64,000 nt of DNA from CAVVJA01 sp963801715 (GTDB taxonomy: Bacteria; Actinomycetota; Actinomycetes; Mycobacteriales; Jatrophihabitantaceae): the NCBI GenBank assembly GCA_963801715.1, contig CAWDGB010000008.1:62001-126000 (forward strand). Reading direction: 5' to 3'. Both the position numbers and the translations under genes were made by a program. Of this stretch, positions 59,448 through 64,000 are shown piece after piece. The stretch's first letter is position 1; every line of letters begins with the position of its first letter. The notes under the pieces were generated by a model. The model worked only from the letters and a program-made list of their open reading frames with translations. It did no database searches and was not told the origin of the DNA.

Positions 59448-60302
59448 ATGTCGTCAAAAGCTCGCTCCGTTGGGCGGCATCGACGCCTGCATCGGTCAGC
59501 TGCTGGGATCCGGTACTGGGTTGCCGCAGCCGCGGCAGCGGTACTTGCCGCAGCGACCACGGTCACGGTCGCCGGGTGGGCGGAACAGGCCAGCCCACAT
59601 CCGGACGCCCGGCCGGGAACGTCGACTACGGCGGCTCCCGTCGCAGCGGCTCCAGTCACCGGATCGTCACCCATAGGGCCGCCGCCCAGCCACGCCACCG
59701 CCCGTACGCACGTCAGGCCGCCTGGACCGCCGAAGGCAACCCGCCCGTCCGAACGCGCGGCCAGCACACCCGTGGACTCCGCCTCCCGAACGACACTCGT
59801 CCCTCGGGCGACGACCGCTCCCCCGCCTCGACCGGCGGCTCCGGCGCCGCACGCTCCGTCGCCCAGCAGGGGAGTATCGACACCCACCGCTTCGATCGCC
59901 GCCGCGGTAGTTGCGGCCATCAACTCGGCCCGAGCCCAGCAGGGGCTGTCCGCGCTCACCGTCTCTGCCGACCTGCAAGCAAGCGCGCACGCGCACGACC
60001 TGGCGATGGCCACGGCGAACCAGCTCTCACACCAGCTGCCAGGCGAACCCGACATCGGTGCCCGCGAGACGAACGCGGGCGTGACCTGGACTGCCGCTGG
60101 CGAGAACATCGGATGGACCACCGATATGACCCAAGCCGGGGCGCTGTCGATCGAGGCCAGCATGGTTGGCGAGAGGCCGCCGAATGACGGCCACCGGCGC
60201 AATATCTTGTCCTCGACATTCACCGTGATCGGCGTCGACATATATCTCGACCCTGCGCACGGGCGGCTGTGGCTGACGGAAGACTTCGCCCGGCTCGCCT
60301 GA
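59448..60302 (+). CDS. Secreted or membrane-anchored CAP/SCP-domain protein
   Basis: 284 residues from ATG 59448. N terminus: basic residues then a hydrophobic helix (YWVAAAAAAVLAAATTVTVAG), serving as signal or anchor. Residues about 45-150 are a Pro/Thr/Ala/Ser-rich low-complexity stalk. The C-terminal CAP domain starts IAAAVVAAINSARAQQGLSALTVSADLQASAHAHDLAMA and has QLSHQLPG, AAGENIGWTTD and DGHRRNILSSTFTVIGVDIY. Bacterial CAP proteins are extracellular and mostly of unknown function, often linked to the wall. The 128 bp upstream show no recognised riboswitch. Confidence 0.85.
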   Translation: MSSKARSVGRHRRLHRSAAGIRYWVAAAAAAVLAAATTVTVAGWAEQASPHPDARPGTSTTAAPVAAAPVTGSSPIGPPPSHATARTHVRPPGPPKATRPSERAASTPVDSASRTTLVPRATTAPPPRPAAPAPHAPSPSRGVSTPTASIAAAVVAAINSARAQQGLSALTVSADLQASAHAHDLAMATANQLSHQLPGEPDIGARETNAGVTWTAAGENIGWTTDMTQAGALSIEASMVGERPPNDGHRRNILSSTFTVIGVDIYLDPAHGRLWLTEDFARLA

Positions 60303-60564
60303 GTCCACCGCGATGGAATTGCACTCGCTCGGCGGCTCGACCCCGAACAGATCGACGCCGTGCGGGCGGTCACCGTGCAGTCGGCGCTGACCCGTCTCTA
60401 CGCGAGGTCGGTTCCTTGGCGGCTTTGTTGCTGACGTTGGCGAGTACCGGTATCTCGATACCACTGCCGGAGATGTCGGTCGGTTCACCGGCGAAGAGTG
60501 GATTGAGCACGAAGGACGGCGGGTAAAGGAGCTCCGTTATTTCGGCGGTCTCATCAGGTACTGA
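60303..60564 (+). pseudogene. Remnant resembling a DUF5680-type small protein
   Basis: Directly after the CAP gene, one frame reads RRLDPEQIDAVRAVTVQSALTRLYAR and then, after a one-base shift near 60400, another reads GRFLGGFVADVGEYRYLDT, DVGRFTGEEWIEHEGRRVKE and LRYFGGLIRY before TGA at 60562. The Y-D-x3-G-x3-F-x-GEE pattern followed by G-R-x-V is DUF5680-like. No start with a ribosome binding site is visible. The rest of the gap to 60767 holds nothing I recognise. Confidence 0.4.
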
Positions 60565-60767
60565 AGATCGGCACTCGCTACGGGCGAGTTAGGGGCCAGC
60601 AGCACCGACAGGAGCACCGCTCGGGTCACCCGCGATCGCCGATCCCAGGCAGAGAGTCCTTGGTGTGCACAGGTCCTCCGGGCGCCCCTCCGGGATGTCG
60701 GACGATGTGATTACTGTCGGACGTGGTCGTTTCGACCGGCCCGCCGCCGAACGCCATGGGAGGTGCC

Positions 60768-62603
60768 GTGACGGACCCGAATGCTGCCCCGCCTGTCCGG
60801 GGCGACGACTCCGGCCGCCGCCCTAGCGGCCCGGACGACCAATACAGTGCTGCTCACCAGCGCCTCTCGGCCGACGACGCCGGCATATCAGCCGATGGAG
60901 GTCCAGGGCGCCACGTGCCTTCGGCGGAGTCGGTCAGCGTCGCCCAGGTCGTAGCCGCGGCGGGCGGCGAGGTCGACGAGCGGGTGCGCACCGTTAGCGA
61001 CCCAGACGGGAGGGCCGCATCAACCGCTACCGAAGCGGAGCGCGAGCCAAGGCCAGGCGTCGCTCAACCGGCCTCGGCGTCGGCCGACGACAGGTGGTGG
61101 ACGCTGGTCGCGGTATGCCTGGGCACCTTCATGCTGTTGCTGGACATCACCATCGTCAATGTCGCGTTGCCGGACATCCAATCTGCCTTGCACTCCAGCT
61201 TCTCCGACCTTCAGTGGGTCGTCGACGCCTACGCCCTCACCCTGGCCGCCTTCCTGCTTACCGCGGGCAGCCTGGCCGACATGTACGGACGTCGCCTCCT
61301 GTACCTGATCGGCCTGGGCCTGTTCACGGTGGCCTCGCTCCTCTGCGGAGCCGCGCAGAGCACGTTGATGCTGCAGTTGTCCAGAGCGGTGCAGGGCATC
61401 GGTGGCGCGATCATGTTCTCGGTCTCGCTGGCGCTGCTCGCAAACTCCTTCCGGGGGAAGGATCGGGGCATCGCCTTCGGAGTATGGGGCGCAATCACCG
61501 GGCTGGCTGTCGCAATCGGGCCATTACTCGGCGGCGTTCTGACAACCGGCCTGTCCTGGAGGTGGATCTTCTTTGTCAACCTGCCCGTGGGCGTGGCCGC
61601 GGTTGCGTTGACCGCCGCTAAGGTGACCGAGTCTCGCGATCCCCGTGCCCACCGCCCAGACTGGGCCGGATTCGCGACATTTACCCTTGCGCTGGCCAGC
61701 CTGGTCTATGGGCTTATCGAGTCGAATCAGCGCACGTTCAGTGACGGCCTGGTGATCGGTTGCCTTGTCGCTGCCGGCGTGCTTCTGGTCGCGTTCGTTC
61801 TCGTGGAGACGCATACCCCATCGCCGATGTTCGACCTCTCGCTGTTCCGGTTGCCGACATTCAGCGGTGGATTGGTTGCGGCCTTCGGAATCAGCGCGTC
61901 GATCTTCGCGATGTTCCTGTACCTCGTCCTCTACCTGCAGGACATCCTGCAGCTGAGTGCACTGCAGACCGGCGTTCGCTTCCTGCTGACCTCGGGCGCG
62001 ATCCTTGTTATGTCGGCGGTGGCTGGACGGCTTAGCTCATTCGTCCCTGTACGGCTGCTCATCGGCCCGGGCCTGGTGGTGATCGGAGTCGGATTGCTAC
62101 TCATGCGCGGGCTGAACGTCAACTCGACGTGGACCCACCTGTTACCCGGTCTGATCGTGTGTGGCGCGGGTGTCGGCCTGGTCAATCCGCCGCTAGCGTC
62201 TACCGCGATCGGAGTCGTCGACCCGCGGCGCGCAGGCATGGCCTCAGGCATCAACTCAACCTTCCGCCAGGTCGGCATCGCGACCGGCATAGCCTTGCTC
62301 GGCTCCCTGTTCTCCAGTCGATTCATTAGCGAAGTAACCAGTCAGGCTGCGCAAGTTCCGTCCCTCGCCGGGAGCGGTTCGAAGATCGCGGCGGCGGTCC
62401 AGTCCGGCGGAGCATCGCAGGCGCTTGGCGCCGTGCCGGCGTCAGCTCGGGCGCAGGTACGGCACATCACGGTTAGCTCGTTCACCATCGGCCTCAACTA
62501 CATTTTGCTGGTCGCCGCCATCATCGCGTTCACCGCCGGCGTCGTCGCTTTCATGGCGATTCGCCAGAAGGATTTCGTCTACCAACAGCAGCCGCAAACG
62601 TGA
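60768..62603 (+). CDS. DHA2-family MFS drug exporter with long N-terminal extension
   Basis: 611 residues from GTG 60768, preceded by GGGAGG. Residues 1 to about 112 are charged, Gly/Ala/Asp/Ser-rich and probably disordered. Then about 14 membrane segments: LVAVCLGTFMLLLDITIVNVALPDIQ (motif D1), LTAGSLADMYGRRLLYLIGLGLFT (motif A), SRAVQGIGGAIMFSVSLALL (motif B) and GVWGAITGLAVAIGPLLGGVLTTGLSWRWIFFVNLP (motif C, antiporter). These are EmrB/QacA-type proton/drug antiporters. The long cytoplasmic extension is unusual. Substrate unknown. Confidence 0.88.
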   Translation: MTDPNAAPPVRGDDSGRRPSGPDDQYSAAHQRLSADDAGISADGGPGRHVPSAESVSVAQVVAAAGGEVDERVRTVSDPDGRAASTATEAEREPRPGVAQPASASADDRWWTLVAVCLGTFMLLLDITIVNVALPDIQSALHSSFSDLQWVVDAYALTLAAFLLTAGSLADMYGRRLLYLIGLGLFTVASLLCGAAQSTLMLQLSRAVQGIGGAIMFSVSLALLANSFRGKDRGIAFGVWGAITGLAVAIGPLLGGVLTTGLSWRWIFFVNLPVGVAAVALTAAKVTESRDPRAHRPDWAGFATFTLALASLVYGLIESNQRTFSDGLVIGCLVAAGVLLVAFVLVETHTPSPMFDLSLFRLPTFSGGLVAAFGISASIFAMFLYLVLYLQDILQLSALQTGVRFLLTSGAILVMSAVAGRLSSFVPVRLLIGPGLVVIGVGLLLMRGLNVNSTWTHLLPGLIVCGAGVGLVNPPLASTAIGVVDPRRAGMASGINSTFRQVGIATGIALLGSLFSSRFISEVTSQAAQVPSLAGSGSKIAAAVQSGGASQALGAVPASARAQVRHITVSSFTIGLNYILLVAAIIAFTAGVVAFMAIRQKDFVYQQQPQT

Positions 62604-62635
62604 CGCGACAGGGAATCAGCCGACGGGCTATCGAC

Positions 62636-64000
62636 TCAGCTCGTCGAGTCTGATCCTACGGCGCCGACCAGCTGCTCGTGGTCGCGAACGGTTTGGTCGG
62701 CGTATCGCGTGGCGAATGCCATCATCGCCCTGTCGAAGCGACGTCCCTTGCCGATGTAGCTGCTTATCGCCACCGGATCTCCGCTGCGAGCATGTGCTCG
62801 CGCGAGCACGGCACCGCACTGCCCGGCAAAGTGCACGAGATACGGTGTGATCGTCTGTCCGTCGGCGATGACCTTCATGTCGCGGAACTGCCGGACGTAG
62901 AAGTCCAGCTCTCGTACTCTCGTCCAGCCGACGAAGATGTCGCTCGCTGCCTGGATCAGACGCTTGCCGGTGATCACCCGCTGTCCGTGGTTGGGATACG
63001 GACTTGGTCCGAGGTACTGCTCGTACACCGACGGGCCGGCCTGTTTGATCTGCAGGAACAGCGGATCATCTCGACCGCGGCCCTCCAGCAGCACCAGATA
63101 GACCTGCATGCCAACGCTGCCTACTCCGACAACCTGCCGGACCACGTCGACGAAGGTGAACCGGTCCAATAGGTAGCGGCGTTCGTACGGAAGGCTGTCG
63201 CGGTACGCCTGGACGATCTCGCTTGCGAAAGCAGCGGAATCCTCGTCGGAGACTTTGCCATCGAGTCGCACCCTGATCGGCGGATCGTCGACAATCCGGG
63301 TACGCCCGTCTACGACCCGGGTCAACTTCCGCGCCGCCCCCGCGCTCGTGCGACGCCGAGCCCGCTTCTCCAGGCGCGCCGATACTCGTTCCCGCTCTTC
63401 CGGCTCGAACACCTGCAATAGGTCGCCTGCGGTCACGAGGTCGTACCAGATCTCGAGTATTCCCGAGGATGCATAGTGCGACATCCCCTTGCGATAGGCG
63501 CGCAATCCGGATTGCAACGCTCGTCGCGCCGTGCCTTCGGACAGGCCATTGTCTCGCGCCAGCACGACCAGACTGGCAAGGTAACGCTTCACGTCCCACT
63601 CAAACGGACCGCGGAGGGTCTCGTCGAAGTCGCGCAGGTCGAATGAGAGCTGCCGTTCCGGCGTCGCCCACAGACCGAAGTTCAACACATGAGCGTCGCC
63701 GCATAGCTGAACGGCCAGTCCAGTATTCGTGGAACCCGCAAGATCCGAGGCCATTACCGCGGCCGCACCGCGGTAGTACGTCCATGGTGAGATCGCCATT
63801 CGAGCCATGCGGAGGGGAATCAGACGAGCCACCCGCGACTCGTTCTGGTCCAGCACGATGGACAGTGCGTCAGCGCGACGCATCGCTGGATCCCATTCGG
63901 CCAAGCCCTCCAGCGGTGCGCGCTCGCGGGCCGCGCGTCCTATCGCCACTCGGTCGGCCGAGGTGGGTGGACGGCTGAGCACAGAACGATCTTCCGGCAC
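62636..64000 (-). CDS. DUF2252-family protein, possibly cut at its start
   Basis: 454 residues visible, opening with GTG exactly at the window edge, so the true start may be further right. DUF2252 landmarks: ISPWTYYRGAAAVMASDLA, VQLCGDAHVLNFGLWATPERQLSFDLRDFDETLRGPFEWDVKRY, VVRQVVGVGSVGMQVYLVLLEG and FLQIKQAGPSVYEQYLG, ending LARAHARSGDPVAISSYIGKG. The HxxN and DxxD arrangement (GDAHVLNFG, DLRDFDE) recalls kinase-like/aminoglycoside phosphotransferase folds. Function not established. Convergent with the DHA2 exporter. Confidence 0.88.
   Translation of the reverse strand: MPEDRSVLSRPPTSADRVAIGRAARERAPLEGLAEWDPAMRRADALSIVLDQNESRVARLIPLRMARMAISPWTYYRGAAAVMASDLAGSTNTGLAVQLCGDAHVLNFGLWATPERQLSFDLRDFDETLRGPFEWDVKRYLASLVVLARDNGLSEGTARRALQSGLRAYRKGMSHYASSGILEIWYDLVTAGDLLQVFEPEERERVSARLEKRARRRTSAGAARKLTRVVDGRTRIVDDPPIRVRLDGKVSDEDSAAFASEIVQAYRDSLPYERRYLLDRFTFVDVVRQVVGVGSVGMQVYLVLLEGRGRDDPLFLQIKQAGPSVYEQYLGPSPYPNHGQRVITGKRLIQAASDIFVGWTRVRELDFYVRQFRDMKVIADGQTITPYLVHFAGQCGAVLARAHARSGDPVAISSYIGKGRRFDRAMMAFATRYADQTVRDHEQLVGAVGSDSTS

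Noticed and set aside
1..64000. CRISPR arrays, prophage or transposon
   Set aside because: No regularly spaced direct repeats, no integrase, transposase, terminase or toxin-antitoxin genes were seen on either strand.

Overview
The window is high-GC DNA with densely packed genes, frequent GTG and TTG starts, ATGA/GTGA stop-start overlaps, a four-gene ergothioneine block, F420-type oxidoreductases, SHOCT and DUF6325 proteins and a c-di-AMP (ydaO/yuaA) riboswitch. Together these point to the chromosome of a free-living, probably soil-dwelling actinomycete; I cannot place it below class level. I see no tRNA, rRNA, CRISPR array, phage, integrase, transposase or replication origin.

Layout. 1-7.4 kb: aminotransferase end, DUF2087 regulator, HisN-like phosphatase, a QueA-like/SDR/lipoprotein operon divergent from a SoxR-type regulator, YbaK-like protein, a KhtT/KhtU-like K+/H+ antiporter pair and a CoA-binding protein. 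7.5-13 kb: MFS carrier, acylphosphatase, and an Lrp/AsnC regulator divergent from a 2-oxoacid dehydrogenase E1alpha-E1beta-E2 operon. 13.9-17.2 kb: c-di-AMP riboswitch with a secreted coiled-coil/M23-like cell-wall protein, then a GH15 glucosidase. 17.5-21.7 kb: egtA-egtB-egtC-egtD. 22-27 kb and 38.2-32 kb: two convergent blocks that together supply myo-inositol uptake and degradation (ABC transporter, IolG, IolE-like, IolD, IolB, IolC, a Cgl0158-family aldolase and IolA/MmsA), with a GntR regulator divergent from iolC. Between them lies a patch of mostly broken genes (ParA, CYTH-CHAD, SHOCT stub, DUF6325, HD). 39-50.7 kb: NDH-2-like flavoprotein, acyl-CoA synthetase, TfoX-like, DUF2277, several small actinobacterial hypotheticals (one with a 14-residue tandem repeat), a dimethylformamidase-like lipoprotein, serA and serC. 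50.9-64 kb: large secreted protein, FAD monooxygenase-like protein, SnoaL-like, cupin, DUF429, lipase, LLM oxidoreductase, winged-helix protein, CAP-domain protein, DHA2 drug exporter and DUF2252.

Regulation visible in the DNA: an operator sharing CTTTGTC-N-T-R-ACA occurs in front of both inositol blocks; a 20-bp MerR-type dyad sits between soxR and the SDR operon; a 20-bp dyad centred on CCATATGG sits between the Lrp gene and the E1alpha gene.

Quality note: about a dozen genes are broken by single-base frame changes while both halves remain intact in sequence. They cluster at 6-31 kb and 55.7-60.5 kb and are absent from 31.5-55.5 kb. I favour assembly or sequencing indels for most, but real gene decay cannot be excluded. 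I did not find a clearly new biological system; the most interesting material is the inositol regulon structure, the riboswitch-controlled wall protein, the repeat-bearing small-protein operon and the damaged island inside the inositol locus.
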